Positions 1 to 9,576 of a stretch of 64,000 nt of DNA are shown in pieces; the stretch's first letter is position 1; each line of letters starts with the position of its first letter. Both the position numbers and the translations under genes were made by a program. Location of the stretch: assembly GCA_014204435.1 (NCBI GenBank), contig JACHLF010000003.1, forward strand, positions 352,150 to 416,149. Direction: 5' to 3'. The notes below the pieces were generated by a model, which worked only from the letters and a program-made list of their open reading frames with translations, was not told where the DNA came from and searched no databases. The stretch is from Mycobacteroides chelonae (GTDB lineage: Bacteria > Actinomycetota > Actinomycetes > Mycobacteriales > Mycobacteriaceae).

Positions 1-269
1 ACGAGGCCGACAATGCGTTCGATACGCGCCAAGTCATCGGCGCTGTAGCGGCGGGTGCCGCCCGCGGTGCGCGCCGGAGACAGCAGCCCGTGGCGTTCCC
101 ACAGTCGCAGCGATTGTGTGGGAGCGCCGGACAACTCAGCGGCGATCGTGATCCCATACACCCCGTGGTGGGGTGCGGGCATCTGAGCGCGGATCCCCGG
201 GCCGTGCACCGGCAAGCCTTCATCGATCATCGCCACGACTTTTCTCATTCGCCTACTTGCACTCGGCAT
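1..269 (-). CDS. MerR-family transcriptional regulator (3' end outside window)
   Basis: The reverse-strand frame reads a MerR-type winged helix: 'GVYGITIAAELSGAPTQSL', then 'RLWERHGLLSPARTAGG' and 'TRRYSADDLARIERIVGL', the classic MerR/HspR helix-turn-helix followed by the wing. The C-terminal part lies beyond position 1. Two in-frame ATGs are possible, at 269 and 248; I took the longer because only seven residues separate them. The gene is divergent from hsp18, and the gap carries nested inverted repeats, so it probably controls the heat-shock gene. HspR-type repressors of this family control chaperone genes in actinobacteria; that role here is inference. Confidence 0.85.
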   Translation of the reverse strand, partial: MPSASRRMRKVVAMIDEGLPVHGPGIRAQMPAPHHGVYGITIAAELSGAPTQSLRLWERHGLLSPARTAGGTRRYSADDLARIERIVGL

Positions 270-286
270 CGTTGAGTGCTAAATAA

Positions 287-319
287 ATCTATACCAACTG
301 ACATAGATAAACCAGTTGG
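287..319. promoter_or_regulatory. Nested inverted repeats, candidate MerR-type operator of hsp18
   Basis: Two interleaved perfect inverted repeats lie between the divergent MerR gene and hsp18. One is ATCTAT (287-292) with ATAGAT (303-308), 10-nt spacer. The other is CCAACTG (294-300) with CAGTTGG (313-319), 12-nt spacer. The stretch is strikingly AT-rich for this genome. Binding by the neighbouring regulator is inference. Confidence 0.5.
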
Positions 320-365
320 AAGCGCACAGATGGCACAAGGGAAAGGACAGATGGAGGTGGCCACG

Positions 366-851
366 ATGCTGATGCGTACCGATCCATTCCGAGAGCTAGA
401 TCGCTTCACCCAGCAGGTGCTGGGAACCGCGGCACGTCCGGTGGCGATGCCGATGGATGCCTGGCGTGACGGAGATGAATTCCACGTGGAGTTCGATCTG
501 CCCGGTATCGCTGCCGATTCGCTGGATCTGGATATCGAGAACAATGTGGTGACCGTGCGCGCCGAGCGCGCACCACTGGATCCCAGCCGCGAGATGTTGG
601 CCGCCGAGCGTCCCCGTGGGGTGTTCTCACGCCAGCTGGTACTGGGCAACAATCTGGACACCGGCCGAATCACCGCGGACTACCACGAGGGAGTCTTGCG
701 GCTAGTGATCCCGGTAGCGGAGAAGGCCAAACCCCGCAAAATCGCCGTGGATCGTCCCGCCGCCAAGGCGATCGATGACACCACGGTGATCACCGAGGAG
801 GGCGACGCGGTGCGTAGCGGTAGTGCGATCAAGGAACCGATCAACGCCTGA
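366..851 (+). CDS. hsp18: Hsp20/alpha-crystallin small heat-shock protein (18-kDa antigen type)
   Basis: ATP-independent holdase chaperone of 161 residues. The start '[14 protein letters not shown]' and the sequence '[20 protein letters not shown]' match the M. leprae 18-kDa antigen as I remember it. The alpha-crystallin domain spans roughly residues 20-125 ('[19 protein letters not shown]', then '[11 protein letters not shown]'), with the '[18 protein letters not shown]' beta strands and the C-terminal I-x-V-type anchor. The frame is open from 276, but the ATG at 366 has GGAGG at 353-357 eight bases upstream and agrees with the family N terminus. It is divergent from a MerR-type gene, probably its regulator. 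Confidence 0.93.
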   Translation: MLMRTDPFRELDRFTQQVLGTAARPVAMPMDAWRDGDEFHVEFDLPGIAADSLDLDIENNVVTVRAERAPLDPSREMLAAERPRGVFSRQLVLGNNLDTGRITADYHEGVLRLVIPVAEKAKPRKIAVDRPAAKAIDDTTVITEEGDAVRSGSAIKEPINA

Positions 852-902
852 CGGTATCCGTGTTCCGCTAGCTGGGCCGGGACCACACGTGCGACCCCGC
901 GG

Positions 903-968
903 TCATCCGGCGCTGGGCGACGCCTCATCCGGCGCCGGGCGACGCCTCATCCGGCGCCGGGCGACCTC
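903..968. repeat. 22-bp tandem repeat, three copies
   Basis: Three adjacent copies of a unit beginning TCATCCGGCGCYGGGCGACG start at 903, 925 and 947; the first has a T for C and the last diverges at its final bases. The tract lies in the gap between hsp18 and the next ORF. No coding or binding role is evident. Confidence 0.9.
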
Positions 969-1124
969 GGGATGATGCGGTGGTGATCATGCCAGATCCA
1001 TCCTCGGCTCCAGCGCCTCGATGCCCCCGTGGGTCCTGGGGGGCTTCAGCGAATACCTATCGCAATAGAGCGCGTCCCAAAACCTGGATGGTCGGCCTCG
1101 TTGACAGCATAAAGGAGGTGAGCA

Positions 1125-1478
1125 ATGACGCAGAGCGCAATGATGATGATGATGATGATGATGGCGGCGCCGGTACTGCCGAGCCCGTCCGAGTCAGAGG
1201 TGCTGGCCGCCCTGGATCTGGACGACCCCACTGGGCTGATCGCGCTGATCGCCGAAGTCGACGCCATATTCTGCGCCGCCGAAGCTCCCCTGTGTCAACA
1301 GCCGACGCCACCAGCGGTCGGGTGTGCCCTTCGCGGGCCCCGGCCAGCTGGTCGGTCTCACCATCGCACATCGCCGCGACAACGCAACGGACCAGTCCGG
1401 CGAGTCGACCCGATGCAAAGGAGCCCTCCGCCGGCGAGATGCGCATGCCCACAAGCTAATCCGGTCACAACCAGGTGA
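1125..1478 (+). CDS. Hypothetical protein with an eight-methionine run
   Basis: I do not recognise the family. An exceptionally good ribosome binding site, AAAGGAGGTGAG (1110-1121), precedes the ATG at 1125. The protein begins MTQSA, then has eight Met from an (ATG)8 microsatellite (1140-1163), then an acidic helical stretch 'SESEVLAALDLDDPTGLIAL' and 'IAEVDAIFCAAE', then a Pro/Arg-rich tail that looks less constrained. The reading may be genuine only through about residue 55, after which a frameshift or simple low complexity is possible. No membrane segment is visible. Confidence 0.5.
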   Translation: MTQSAMMMMMMMMAAPVLPSPSESEVLAALDLDDPTGLIALIAEVDAIFCAAEAPLCQQPTPPAVGCALRGPRPAGRSHHRTSPRQRNGPVRRVDPMQRSPPPARCACPQANPVTTR

Positions 1479-1810
1479 AAGCGAGGTGATGGCACAGCTA
1501 TTTCCAGCAGTGCCGGGCCAGCCCGCCCCGAAAGGACCACACCGCTTGGGCATCGTGGTCTACATCCACAGGTGGACGATCTGCACACGCCAACGCCACG
1601 CCGAGGCAGCAGGTCCCCGAGGCGGGCCGCCCGACACCCCATCGCATGATTTTAGAGGATCAACTCGCCGAGGCCCGCGCCATCAACACCCAACTACACA
1701 GCAGCCTCGCGAACCGGGCACCGGACCGGACCCGGCCCCTTGGCCCCCACGCTCCGGCCGCCGAGACGACCACCGCGACGTCGGTAGTTGATCCCATCTT
1801 CAAATACAGA
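1479..1810. other. Intergenic stretch with no firm gene
   Basis: Only overlapping short frames cross this region. An ORF from ATG 1646 has a plausible helix, 'MILEDQLAEARAINTQLHSS', but it has no good Shine-Dalgarno sequence and runs straight through the terminator hairpin at 1811-1843. I see no supportable gene. Confidence 0.6.
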
Positions 1811-1843
1811 GGTTGGCTGCCCAGACTTACCGGGCAGCCAACC
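1811..1843. terminator. Strong hairpin terminator, probably bidirectional
   Basis: A perfect 12-bp inverted repeat GGTTGGCTGCCC (1811-1822) / GGGCAGCCAACC (1832-1843) encloses a 9-nt loop. It lies 25 bp past the cspA stop codon, and on the plus strand it is followed by a short CTTTT tract, so it can end transcripts from both sides. Confidence 0.85.
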
Positions 1844-1867
1844 GAAATACTTTTGGGCAGTGAGACT

Positions 1868-2074
1868 TTAGACAGTCTGCACTGACACGGCCTGTGGGCC
1901 GCGATCGCCGGCTTCTTCCTCGAAGCTGACGCGATCGTTCTCATTGAGGCTGCGGTATCCGCCCTGATCGATGATGGCTGAGAAGTGAACAAACAGGTCC
2001 TTGCTGCCGCTGTCCGGGGTAATGAACCCAAATCCCTTTTCGGCGTTGAACCACTTCACAATGCCTTGAGCCAT
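1868..2074 (-). CDS. cspA: Cold-shock protein (CspA family)
   Basis: A single cold-shock domain of 68 residues, the family's normal size, acting as an RNA chaperone that binds single-stranded nucleic acid. RNP1 'KGFGFI' and RNP2 'DLFVHFSAI' are intact, and the protein starts '[18 protein letters not shown]'. An AGGAGA Shine-Dalgarno sequence lies upstream of the ATG at 2074. The gene is monocistronic with its own terminator hairpin. Mycobacteria carry more than one Csp, so the symbol is by family rather than by exact orthology. Confidence 0.95.
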   Translation of the reverse strand: MAQGIVKWFNAEKGFGFITPDSGSKDLFVHFSAIIDQGGYRSLNENDRVSFEEEAGDRGPQAVSVQTV

Positions 2075-2935
2075 GCGCTAACTCTCCTGAGTTTTTAAGT
2101 ACAGGACCGACGATCGATCCTGGGTCTGCGGAGATACGCGAAATCAAAGCAACCAATGAAACTCACGGGCTTGATATGTGTCCGCCGCGGAAAATCTTCG
2201 CGAGCGTGTCACTAAGAAAATCAACCAGTTCCATCCTAACAGAGACCCAGCCCAATGGCCACAGCCCCCACGCGCGTTCGTCCTGGAGCATGGCGATAGA
2301 TCGGCCTCAGACCTCGATGCGCACACTATGTGCCAGTATTCAGTTCAGCCGGAGGGACTGGGTCACGGCTAGTGCTCGTCGCTTCTGCTCACCACTGAGG
2401 CTCAGCTCCTCCAATAGTCCTCGAACGGAGTGTGTTTCGTTGTAGGGGCGGCCGGGCTATGAGGCAGCGGCGCACATTCGATACAGCCACCTCGCCAGCC
2501 CGCGGAAGGCCCAGTCCATTGATCGCCGCGACCTCAGGGCGTTGCAGGCGAGGAATCTAGGAAGTCGACAACCTCCGCTACGAACTCGTGGTGGTACTAG
2601 AAGACTGGCGACCATCAGGTCGTTGTCACCATTGGCGACGAAGACCGAGATCTTGATCTGTACCAGATCGTCGGCGACAGGCGAATGCGAATGGCCGGCG
2701 GGCGGCGATCATCAGCAAGACCGACAGCGGGCGCAAGGTTCTTGACGGATCCTTCCCCGAAAAGCTGGGTATCGAAAGCGAGGCTCTCGCTGGACTGGGG
2801 GATGAATCGGGACTCGGTCATCGCCAGTCTGGAACGACTCGCCGCGACCCCTGAAGGCGTACAAGGTCTAGGCCCACGCGTTGCCCCCGGTGGCATCACC
2901 ATATCGGCTGGCGGGGGTCTGGGAGAATGTGGTCC
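2075..2935. other. 860-bp region without a recognisable gene
   Basis: The cspA leader and promoter occupy the left edge. The rest contains only short, mutually overlapping frames without good ribosome binding sites. Between about 2590 and 2880 the frames read like remnants of coding sequence (for example 'VLDGSFPEKLGIESEALAG'), interrupted by frame changes, so a decayed gene is possible. The trpE promoter should lie near the right edge. Confidence 0.5.
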
Positions 2936-4471
2936 ATGCATAGCACTGTCAGCGGCGCAGCCACGATCACCAGGGAAGAGTTCAACGCCCTGGCGGCGGT
3001 GCATCGGGTGGTGCCGGTGACTCGAAAAGTACTGGCAGACAGCGAGACTCCACTCTCGGCGTACCGAAAGCTGGGTGCCAACCGTCCGGGCACCTTCCTG
3101 CTCGAATCGGCAGAGAATGGGCGGTCATGGTCTCGGTGGTCGTTCATCGGTGCCGGATCGCCCTCGGCGCTGACGGTGCGTGGCGGTCAGGCCGCTTGGC
3201 TGGGGGCGACTCCGGACGGGGCTCCTGCCGGCGGTGACCCACTTGAGGCGCTGCGCGCCACCATGGACTTGCTGGCGGGTGAGTCGCTCTCCGACCTGCC
3301 ACCGCTGTCTGGCGGCATGGTGGGCTTCCTGGCTTACGACATCGTGCGGCGGCTGGAGCGACTACCGGAAAACACCACCGATGACCTTGGGCTTCCGGAT
3401 CTGCTTCTGCTGCTTGCCACCGACATGGCGGCGGTCGACCACCACGAGGGCACCATCACGCTGATCGCCAATGCGGTCAACTGGGATGACACCCCGGAGC
3501 GCGTGGCCGAGGCCTACGACGGTGCCGTCGCACGACTTGACGTGATGACCGCGGCACTGAGCCAGCCGCTGCCGTCCACCGTCGCGCACTTCGACCGACC
3601 GGCGCCGACATATCGCAGTCAGCGCTCTGTCGAGGAGTACAGCGCGATCGTCGACAAACTGGTCGGCGATATCGAGGCCGGCGAGGCGTTCCAGGTGGTG
3701 CCGAGCATGCGCTTCGAAATGGAAACCAAGGTTGATCCCCTCGAGGTATACCGGATTCTGCGGGTCACCAACCCCAGCCCGTACATGTATCTTTTTCATG
3801 CGCCGGATTCCGATGGCGGTACGGCATTTTCGATCGTCGGATCAAGTCCGGAGGCGCTGGTCACGGTGAAAGACGGGGTGGCGACCACCCATCCCATTGC
3901 AGGAACGCGCTGGCGCGGCGCAACCGACGAGGAAGACACGCTGCTGGCCAAGGATCTGCTCGCCGACGAAAAAGAGCTCTCCGAGCACCTCATGCTGGTC
4001 GACCTAGGACGCAACGATCTCGGCCGGGTGTGTACCCCCGGCACCGTCAAAGTCAGCGATTACAGCCATATCGAGCGCTACAGCCACGTCATGCACCTGG
4101 TGTCCACGGTCACCGGCTCGCTGGCCGACGGCAAGACGGCGCTGGACGCCATCACCGCGTGCTTCCCGGCCGGGACGCTGTCGGGGGCACCGAAGGTTCG
4201 CGCCATGGAACTGATCGAAGAAGTCGAGCTCACGCGCCGCGGACTGTATGGGGGAGTCCTGGGATACCTGGACTTCGCCGGCAATGCCGATTTCGCCATC
4301 GCGATCCGGACCGCGCTGTTCAAGGACGGCCGTGCATATGTCCAGGCCGGCGGAGGCGTGGTCGCCGACTCCAAGGGTGAGTACGAGTACAACGAGGCCC
4401 GGAACAAGGCCACCGCGGTACTCAATGCCATCGCCGCGGCCGAAACCCTCACGGGCGCCGCCGATGTCTGA
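2936..4471 (+). CDS. trpE: Anthranilate synthase component I
   Basis: The first committed enzyme of tryptophan synthesis, converting chorismate plus ammonia or glutamine to anthranilate. The protein has 511 residues. The N-terminal allosteric domain carries '[18 protein letters not shown]', the Trp-binding LLES region. The C-terminal chorismate-binding domain has 'EAFQVVPS', 'PIAGTRWRG', '[19 protein letters not shown]' and '[19 protein letters not shown]'. ATG 2936 gives '[16 protein letters not shown]', which aligns with the M. tuberculosis N terminus; the in-frame upstream start at 2927 is less likely. The glutaminase subunit TrpG is not in the window. It heads the trp operon and overlaps the next gene by 8 bp. 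Confidence 0.97.
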   Translation: MHSTVSGAATITREEFNALAAVHRVVPVTRKVLADSETPLSAYRKLGANRPGTFLLESAENGRSWSRWSFIGAGSPSALTVRGGQAAWLGATPDGAPAGGDPLEALRATMDLLAGESLSDLPPLSGGMVGFLAYDIVRRLERLPENTTDDLGLPDLLLLLATDMAAVDHHEGTITLIANAVNWDDTPERVAEAYDGAVARLDVMTAALSQPLPSTVAHFDRPAPTYRSQRSVEEYSAIVDKLVGDIEAGEAFQVVPSMRFEMETKVDPLEVYRILRVTNPSPYMYLFHAPDSDGGTAFSIVGSSPEALVTVKDGVATTHPIAGTRWRGATDEEDTLLAKDLLADEKELSEHLMLVDLGRNDLGRVCTPGTVKVSDYSHIERYSHVMHLVSTVTGSLADGKTALDAITACFPAGTLSGAPKVRAMELIEEVELTRRGLYGGVLGYLDFAGNADFAIAIRTALFKDGRAYVQAGGGVVADSKGEYEYNEARNKATAVLNAIAAAETLTGAADV

Positions 4472-5075
4472 CTCGGCCCGCAAGAGTCCGGGCCGAAAGC
4501 GGCTCCTGGCGGGCGCGGGGCTGCTGGTGATCGCCGCAGGCGGGCTATGGGCAGCCTCGAAGCTCGCTTGGGTGCGACTGCGTTCCTTCGACGGTTTGGG
4601 CGAGCCCAGGACGTTGTCGGTATCCGGTGCCGACTGGTCCGCGGCACTGGTTCCGCTGGCCGTCGCCTTGATCGCAGCGGCCATCGCGACGCTCGCGATC
4701 CGGGGTTGGGCCTTGCGCGTCCTGGCGGTGCTGGTGGCGGCGATCGGCGCCGGCGCGGCTTATCTCGGGGTCGGCCTCTGGGCCGTTCGCGATGTCGGGC
4801 CCCACGCCGCGGAGGTCAAACATATCCAGGTATCGACTCTGATAGGCGCCGATCGACTCTCCGGTGGTGCCGCCACCACGGTGATCGCCGCCGTGGTGGC
4901 GGTGGTGGCTGCCGTCATGCTGCTGCGGGCCGCCGATGGCACCTCTGACACCAAGTACCAGACCCCGGCGGCGCGACAGTCCGAGGGCACCAGTGTCGCC
5001 GACAAGAAGCAGAGCGAACGAGTCATGTGGGACAGCCTCGACGGCGGTCAGGACCCAACGGTCGGTCCGACCTGA
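4464..5075 (+). CDS. Trp operon-associated membrane protein (TIGR02234/Rv1610 type)
   Basis: A 203-residue integral membrane protein of unknown function, found between trpE and trpC in many actinobacteria. Four hydrophobic segments are visible: about residues 11-30 ('[20 protein letters not shown]'), 55-75, 80-103 and 132-152 ('[17 protein letters not shown]'). They are followed by a polar C-terminal tail ending '[16 protein letters not shown]'. The ATG at 4464 lies inside the trpE stop region (8-bp overlap), implying translational coupling. A role in Trp transport or sensing is only suggested by position. Confidence 0.9.
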   Translation: MSDSARKSPGRKRLLAGAGLLVIAAGGLWAASKLAWVRLRSFDGLGEPRTLSVSGADWSAALVPLAVALIAAAIATLAIRGWALRVLAVLVAAIGAGAAYLGVGLWAVRDVGPHAAEVKHIQVSTLIGADRLSGGAATTVIAAVVAVVAAVMLLRAADGTSDTKYQTPAARQSEGTSVADKKQSERVMWDSLDGGQDPTVGPT

Positions 5076-5171
5076 CCCGGTTTTCTCACGGGACCCCACA
5101 GCGGCTACCCTTCTGTGAAGTTCGAGTGCGCAGGCGCGGGGGGCGCCGCAAAGAAGGGAATCGTCGAGGTC

Positions 5172-5990
5172 ATGAGTTCGGGAACCGTACTCGATTCGAT
5201 CCTCGATGGTGTGCGCGCCGATGTCGCCGCTCGCGAAGCCGTTGTGGATCTGGCCACCGTGAAGGCGGCGGCCAAGGCGGCACCCAAGCCGCTCGATGTC
5301 ATGGCCGCGCTGCGCGAGCCGGGCATCGCCGTGATCGCCGAGGTCAAGCGCGCCAGTCCGTCGCGCGGCACGCTCGCGGATATCAGTGATCCCGCCGAAC
5401 TGGCCAAGGCCTACGAAGACGGGGGGGCGCGCATCATCAGCGTCCTCACCGAGGGGCGGCGCTTCCACGGAAGTCTCGACGATCTCGACTCGATACGCGC
5501 CGCAGTGTCAGTTCCTGTGCTGCGCAAGGACTTTGTCGTTGGCCCGTATCAAATCCACGAGGCCCGGGCGCACGGCGCCGACCTGATCCTGCTGATCGTC
5601 GCGGCCCTGGAGCAGACGGCGCTGGTCTCACTGCTCGACCGCACCGAATCGCTCGGCATGACCGCCTTGGTGGAGGTGCACACCGAGGAAGAGGCAGACC
5701 GGGCACTGTCCGCGGGCGCATCGGTCATCGGCGTCAACGCGCGCGACCTGAAAACTCTTGAGATCGACCGGGATTGCTTCTCGCGCATCGCCCCCGGATT
5801 GCCCAGCGGCATCATCCGCATCGCCGAATCGGGAATCCGAGGGACCGCCGACCTGCTGGCCTATGCCGGCGCTGGAGCCGACGCCGTGCTGGTCGGCGAG
5901 GGGCTGGTTACCAGCGGCGATCCGCGGGGGGCCGTCGCAGATTTGGTGACTGCGGGCACGCATCCGTCCTGCCCCAAACCGGCTCGCTAG
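5172..5990 (+). CDS. trpC: Indole-3-glycerol phosphate synthase
   Basis: Converts CdRP to indole-3-glycerol phosphate. A TIM barrel of 272 residues with the catalytic '[13 protein letters not shown]', '[10 protein letters not shown]', '[18 protein letters not shown]', '[12 protein letters not shown]' and the phosphate-binding '[13 protein letters not shown]'/'[12 protein letters not shown]'. The frame is open from 5115, but ATG 5172 ('[19 protein letters not shown]') matches the family start. About 95 bp separate it from the membrane gene; trpB follows within 40 bp. Confidence 0.97.
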   Translation: MSSGTVLDSILDGVRADVAAREAVVDLATVKAAAKAAPKPLDVMAALREPGIAVIAEVKRASPSRGTLADISDPAELAKAYEDGGARIISVLTEGRRFHGSLDDLDSIRAAVSVPVLRKDFVVGPYQIHEARAHGADLILLIVAALEQTALVSLLDRTESLGMTALVEVHTEEEADRALSAGASVIGVNARDLKTLEIDRDCFSRIAPGLPSGIIRIAESGIRGTADLLAYAGAGADAVLVGEGLVTSGDPRGAVADLVTAGTHPSCPKPAR

Positions 5991-6026
5991 ACGATGCCCG
6001 CCAGTTCTCGCGTGAGTGGCTCCAAC

Positions 6027-7286
6027 ATGAAGAACTCCGGCCTGCCGCAGATGAGTGCTGCGATCGCCGAGCCCACCGTGCACGATCCCGATGCCCGTGG
6101 ACATTTCGGTCCGTACGGCGGTCGATACGTGGCCGAGGCACTCATGGCGGTTATCGAGGAAGTGACCGCGGCCTACGAGAAGATCAGATCCGACCACTCG
6201 TTCCTTGACGAGCTGGACCGGTTGCAGAAGCACTACGTGGGCCGTCCGTCACCCATGTACGAGGCCGAGCGACTCAGCGCTCATGCCGGCGGTGCGCGCA
6301 TCCTGCTCAAGCGAGAAGATCTGAACCATACGGGTTCTCACAAGATCAACAACGTTCTCGGCCAAGTATTGCTGGCCAAGAAGATGGGCAAGACTCGCGT
6401 CATCGCGGAAACCGGAGCGGGGCAGCACGGCGTCGCCACCGCTACCGCGTGCGCACTTCTGGGCCTCGAATGCGTGATCTACATGGGCGCAGTCGATACT
6501 GCGCGGCAGTCGCTGAACGTTGCGCGGATGCGGCTGTTGGGGTCGACGGTGGTCTCGGTGGAGTCCGGGTCGAAGACCCTCAAGGACGCCATCAACGACG
6601 CGATGCGCGACTGGGTGACCAACGCAAACAAGACCTACTACTGCTTCGGCACCGCAGCCGGGCCGCATCCCTTCCCGGTGATGGTCCGCGATTTCCAGCG
6701 CATCATCGGCATGGAGGCGCGCGTTCAGGTGCTCGCCCAGGTGGGCAGGCTTCCGGACGCGGTCGTTGCCTGCGTCGGCGGCGGATCGAACGCCATTGGC
6801 CTGTTCCACGCTTTCATCGACGACCCGGCGGTACAGCTGATCGGGTACGAGGCTGCGGGCGATGGCGTCGAAACCGGGCGACACGCAGCCACATTCACCG
6901 GGGGCGCACCGGGCGCCTTCCAGGGTTCCTACTCGTACCTCTTACAGGACAACGATGGCCAGACCATCGAATCACATTCCGTCTCAGCAGGTTTGGATTA
7001 CCCGGGAGTTGGTCCCGAGCATGCCTGGCTGCGCGAAAGTGGCCGTGCGGACTACCGTCCCGTCACCGACACCGAGGCCATGGACGCCTTCCTGTTGCTC
7101 TCGCGTGCCGAGGGCATCATCCCTGCCATTGAGTCGGCTCATGCCGTGGCCGGCGCACTCAAGCTCGGGGTGGAACTGGGTGAGGGTGCCGTGATCGTGG
7201 TGAACCTGTCGGGTCGCGGTGACAAGGACGTGGAGACGGCGGCCACGTGGTTCGACCTCTTGGACAAGGGCGGCAGTCAGTCATGA
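6027..7286 (+). CDS. trpB: Tryptophan synthase beta chain
   Basis: PLP enzyme joining indole to serine. The PLP lysine lies in '[15 protein letters not shown]', the glutamate motif in '[14 protein letters not shown]' and the phosphate loop in '[15 protein letters not shown]'. The C terminus has '[14 protein letters not shown]'. I chose ATG 6027 ('[16 protein letters not shown]', 419 residues), close to the M. tuberculosis length; the ATG at 5994, three bases after the trpC stop codon, gives 430 residues and cannot be excluded because coupling could drive it. The gene shares ATGA with trpA. Confidence 0.95.
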   Translation: MKNSGLPQMSAAIAEPTVHDPDARGHFGPYGGRYVAEALMAVIEEVTAAYEKIRSDHSFLDELDRLQKHYVGRPSPMYEAERLSAHAGGARILLKREDLNHTGSHKINNVLGQVLLAKKMGKTRVIAETGAGQHGVATATACALLGLECVIYMGAVDTARQSLNVARMRLLGSTVVSVESGSKTLKDAINDAMRDWVTNANKTYYCFGTAAGPHPFPVMVRDFQRIIGMEARVQVLAQVGRLPDAVVACVGGGSNAIGLFHAFIDDPAVQLIGYEAAGDGVETGRHAATFTGGAPGAFQGSYSYLLQDNDGQTIESHSVSAGLDYPGVGPEHAWLRESGRADYRPVTDTEAMDAFLLLSRAEGIIPAIESAHAVAGALKLGVELGEGAVIVVNLSGRGDKDVETAATWFDLLDKGGSQS

Positions 7287-8071
7287 CACGATCCGGCCGT
7301 CTGACCGAGGTCTTCGATAAGTGCCGCGCCGAAGGGCGCGCCGCGTTGATCGGATACCTGCCCAATGGGTACCCGGACCTGGACACCTCGATCGAACTGA
7401 TGACCACGTTGGTGCACAGCGGGTGCGACATCATCGAGGTCGGGATCGCCTACTCGGATCCGATGATGGACGGCCCGATGATCGCCGCCGCGGCGGAGAC
7501 GGCGCTCGGCCACGGGGTGCGGGTCGCGGATGTCTTTACCACGGTCCGCGCCATCACCGATGCCGGCGGGCATGCCGTCGTGATGTCGTACTGGAATCCG
7601 GTGCTGCGGTACGGAGTGGACGCGTTCTCGAGTGACCTCGCCGCGGCCGGAGGCCTCGGGATCATTACCCCGGACCTCATCCCCGACGAGGCCGAAGACT
7701 GGATCGCCGCCTCGGACGCGCATGACCTGGACCGGGTTTTCCTCGTCGCGCCCTCATCCACGCCGGAAAGGCTGGAGATGACGATCGGGGCATGCCGCGG
7801 CTTCGTCTATGCGGCCTCGACCATGGGCGTCACCGGCGCTCGCGATGCGGTCTCGAATGCCGCTCCCACCCTGGTGAGCAGGGTTCGCGAGGTCTCTGAC
7901 ATCCCGGTCGGGGTCGGCCTCGGTGTGCGGTCCGGCGTCCAAGCCGCCGAGATCGCGGCGTATGCCGACGGCGTCATCGTCGGCTCGGCGCTGGTGGCTG
8001 CGGCCCCACAAGGTGCCGATGCGGTGCGTACCCTGACTGAAGAACTGGCTACCGGGGTGCGAAGGGTATGA
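7283..8071 (+). CDS. trpA: Tryptophan synthase alpha chain
   Basis: Cleaves indole-3-glycerol phosphate and passes indole to TrpB. A TIM barrel of 262 residues. The catalytic Glu lies in '[18 protein letters not shown]' and the catalytic Asp in '[17 protein letters not shown]'. The loop and phosphate site are '[12 protein letters not shown]' and '[16 protein letters not shown]'. The start is the ATG in the ATGA overlap with trpB, the usual coupling of these two subunits. Confidence 0.97.
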   Translation: MTRSGRLTEVFDKCRAEGRAALIGYLPNGYPDLDTSIELMTTLVHSGCDIIEVGIAYSDPMMDGPMIAAAAETALGHGVRVADVFTTVRAITDAGGHAVVMSYWNPVLRYGVDAFSSDLAAAGGLGIITPDLIPDEAEDWIAASDAHDLDRVFLVAPSSTPERLEMTIGACRGFVYAASTMGVTGARDAVSNAAPTLVSRVREVSDIPVGVGLGVRSGVQAAEIAAYADGVIVGSALVAAAPQGADAVRTLTEELATGVRRV

Positions 8072-8087
8072 GGTCAAGGAAAACACT

Positions 8088-9143
8088 GTGAGAGTCGTGA
8101 ATCTGGCATACATCCCGAGCCCGCCCCAAGGAGTCTGGCATCTGGGGCCGATCCCTATCCGCGCCTACGCACTGTGCATCATCGCGGGCATCGTCGTGGC
8201 GTTGGTCATCGGCGATCGCCGGTGGGAGCAACGTGGCGGCGAGCGCGGCGTGATCTACGACATCGCGTTGTGGGCAGTGCCCTTTGGACTTGTCGGTGGT
8301 CGGCTGTACCACGTGATGACCGATTGGCAGACCTACTTCGGTCCGCATGGCAAGGGGCTGGCCAAGGCGATTGCGGTGTGGGAGGGCGGCCTCGGCATCT
8401 GGGGCGCCGTGGCGCTGGGCGGCGTTGGCGCCTGGATTGCCTGTCGGCGCAGAGGTATTCCCTTGCCCGCCTTCGGCGACGCGATCGCTCCCGGCATAGT
8501 GCTGGCCCAGGCGATCGGCCGGTTGGGCAACTACTTCAACCAGGAGCTCACCGGCGGACCCACTACCTTGCCCTGGGGGCTGGAGCTGTTCTATCGGCGC
8601 TCGGCCGATGGCACCGTAGACGTGCTAAATCTCAACGGCGTGTCTACCGGCGAGGTGGCGCAAGTCGTCCACCCCACGTTCCTGTATGAATTGCTATGGA
8701 ATGTAGTGGTTTTCGCAGCGCTGATCTATGTTGATCGGCGCTTCAAGATTGGGCACGGGCGGCTGTTCGCGATGTACGTCGCGGCCTACTGTGTGGGCCG
8801 CTTCTGGGTCGAGTTGATGCGTGTGGATCCGGCCACGCAGTTCGGCGGGATACGCGTCAACTCCTTCACCTCGACGTTGGTGTTTTTCGGCGCGGTCGCC
8901 TACATCCTGCTGGCCCCCAAGGGACGCGAGGATCCGTCCACCCTGGGCGGCACCCCGACAGAGGTCGCCGATAAGGAGCTCGCCGGCCAGACCGAAGCCG
9001 ATCACTCCGAGGAAACCGCGCAGGAAACCCAAGCCCCCGGGACCGCTGCCCTCGACGGCGAGCATCCGGAGGCAGCGCAAGAAGACGCCGTGGATGGATC
9101 GGCCGACGAACCGGCCGGGAATTCTGGCATTGTGGAGAAATGA
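8088..9143 (+). CDS. lgt: Prolipoprotein diacylglyceryl transferase
   Basis: Membrane enzyme that adds diacylglycerol to the lipobox cysteine of lipoproteins. 351 residues with about seven hydrophobic segments. The Lgt hallmarks are present: 'GGLGIWGAVALGG', then 'GIVLAQAIGRLGNYFNQELTG' (the conserved Arg-Gly and Asn-Phe-x-Asn region), and 'YVAAYCVGRFWVELMRVDP'. The acidic, Ala/Glu-rich tail after about residue 285 is typical of mycobacterial Lgt. GTG 8088 was chosen, 16 bp after trpA; GTG 8097 is also possible. The gene shares ATGA with the next one. Confidence 0.96.
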   Translation: MRVVNLAYIPSPPQGVWHLGPIPIRAYALCIIAGIVVALVIGDRRWEQRGGERGVIYDIALWAVPFGLVGGRLYHVMTDWQTYFGPHGKGLAKAIAVWEGGLGIWGAVALGGVGAWIACRRRGIPLPAFGDAIAPGIVLAQAIGRLGNYFNQELTGGPTTLPWGLELFYRRSADGTVDVLNLNGVSTGEVAQVVHPTFLYELLWNVVVFAALIYVDRRFKIGHGRLFAMYVAAYCVGRFWVELMRVDPATQFGGIRVNSFTSTLVFFGAVAYILLAPKGREDPSTLGGTPTEVADKELAGQTEADHSEETAQETQAPGTAALDGEHPEAAQEDAVDGSADEPAGNSGIVEK

Positions 9144-9493
9144 CCGAGAGCACTCCGCCTCCTTTCGGAACGCCTCTGCCGGTGACGCCGCCCGGCCTTC
9201 CGTATCCGCCACCTTATGGGGATCCTGCTGCGCCTTACGGCCGCGATCCGGCCACCGGAGCCCCGTATTCAGATAAGTCGAAGCTGGTCGCAGGCCTGCT
9301 GCAGCTGCTTGGCTTGGTGGGGTTCCTGGGTTTCGGTCGCATCTATATCGGCCAGACCCTGCTGGGTATCGTTCAGCTTCTGATCGGTATCGTGACGTTC
9401 GGAATCGTCGCGATCGTCTGGGGAATCATCGATGCCGTCCTAATTTTCGGCGGCAAGGTCGACGACACGAACGGTCGCCAGCTGCGGGATTGA
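9140..9493 (+). CDS. TM2-domain membrane protein
   Basis: 117 residues. Residues 1-45 are Pro/Gly/Tyr-rich ('PPGLPYPPPYGDPAAPYG'). Then comes a TM2 domain: 'SKLVAGLLQLLGLVGFLGFG', a short turn with 'RIYIGQTLLGIVQLLIG', and 'FGIVAIVWGIIDAVLIFGGK'. Function unknown; the family is widespread in actinobacterial membranes. The start ATG overlaps the lgt stop codon (ATGA), so it is translationally coupled to lgt. Confidence 0.9.
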   Translation: MTESTPPPFGTPLPVTPPGLPYPPPYGDPAAPYGRDPATGAPYSDKSKLVAGLLQLLGLVGFLGFGRIYIGQTLLGIVQLLIGIVTFGIVAIVWGIIDAVLIFGGKVDDTNGRQLRD

Positions 9494-9513
9494 CGTGTGA
9501 GGGAATGGGAATG

Positions 9514-9553
9514 ACCGGGACGACCCGGTAATTGTTCGCCAGGGGACGGCCTC
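9514..9553 (+). promoter_or_regulatory. Guanidine-II (mini-ykkC) riboswitch
   Basis: Two hairpins with ACGR tetraloops, the diagnostic architecture of mini-ykkC. Hairpin 1 is ACCGGG (9514-9519), loop ACGA, CCCGGT (9524-9529), a perfect 6-bp stem. Hairpin 2 is GGGG (9542-9545), loop ACGG, CCTC (9550-9553), four pairs including one G-T. The linker is 12 nt. The ribosome binding region of sugE follows within 15 nt, as expected for control of translation by guanidinium. SugE/Gdx exporters are standard members of this regulon. The motif was recognised by eye, not with a covariance model. Confidence 0.85.
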
Positions 9554-9576
9554 ACCGAAATGTGGAGATATCTCTC

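Noticed and set aside
270..280. HspR HAIR element near hsp18
   Set aside because: Only one TTGAGT-like half-site is present; the matching inverted ACTCAA half is missing.
1646..1885. 79-aa ORF before cspA
   Set aside because: Crosses the terminator hairpin and the cspA 3' end; no Shine-Dalgarno sequence.
2685..3020. 111-aa ORF running into trpE
   Set aside because: Overlaps the trpE start, lacks a ribosome binding site, and no family is recognised; possible gene remnant at most.
4545..5468. 307-aa minus-strand frame across trp genes
   Set aside because: Antisense to the Trp membrane gene and trpC, both well supported; no start signal or homology.
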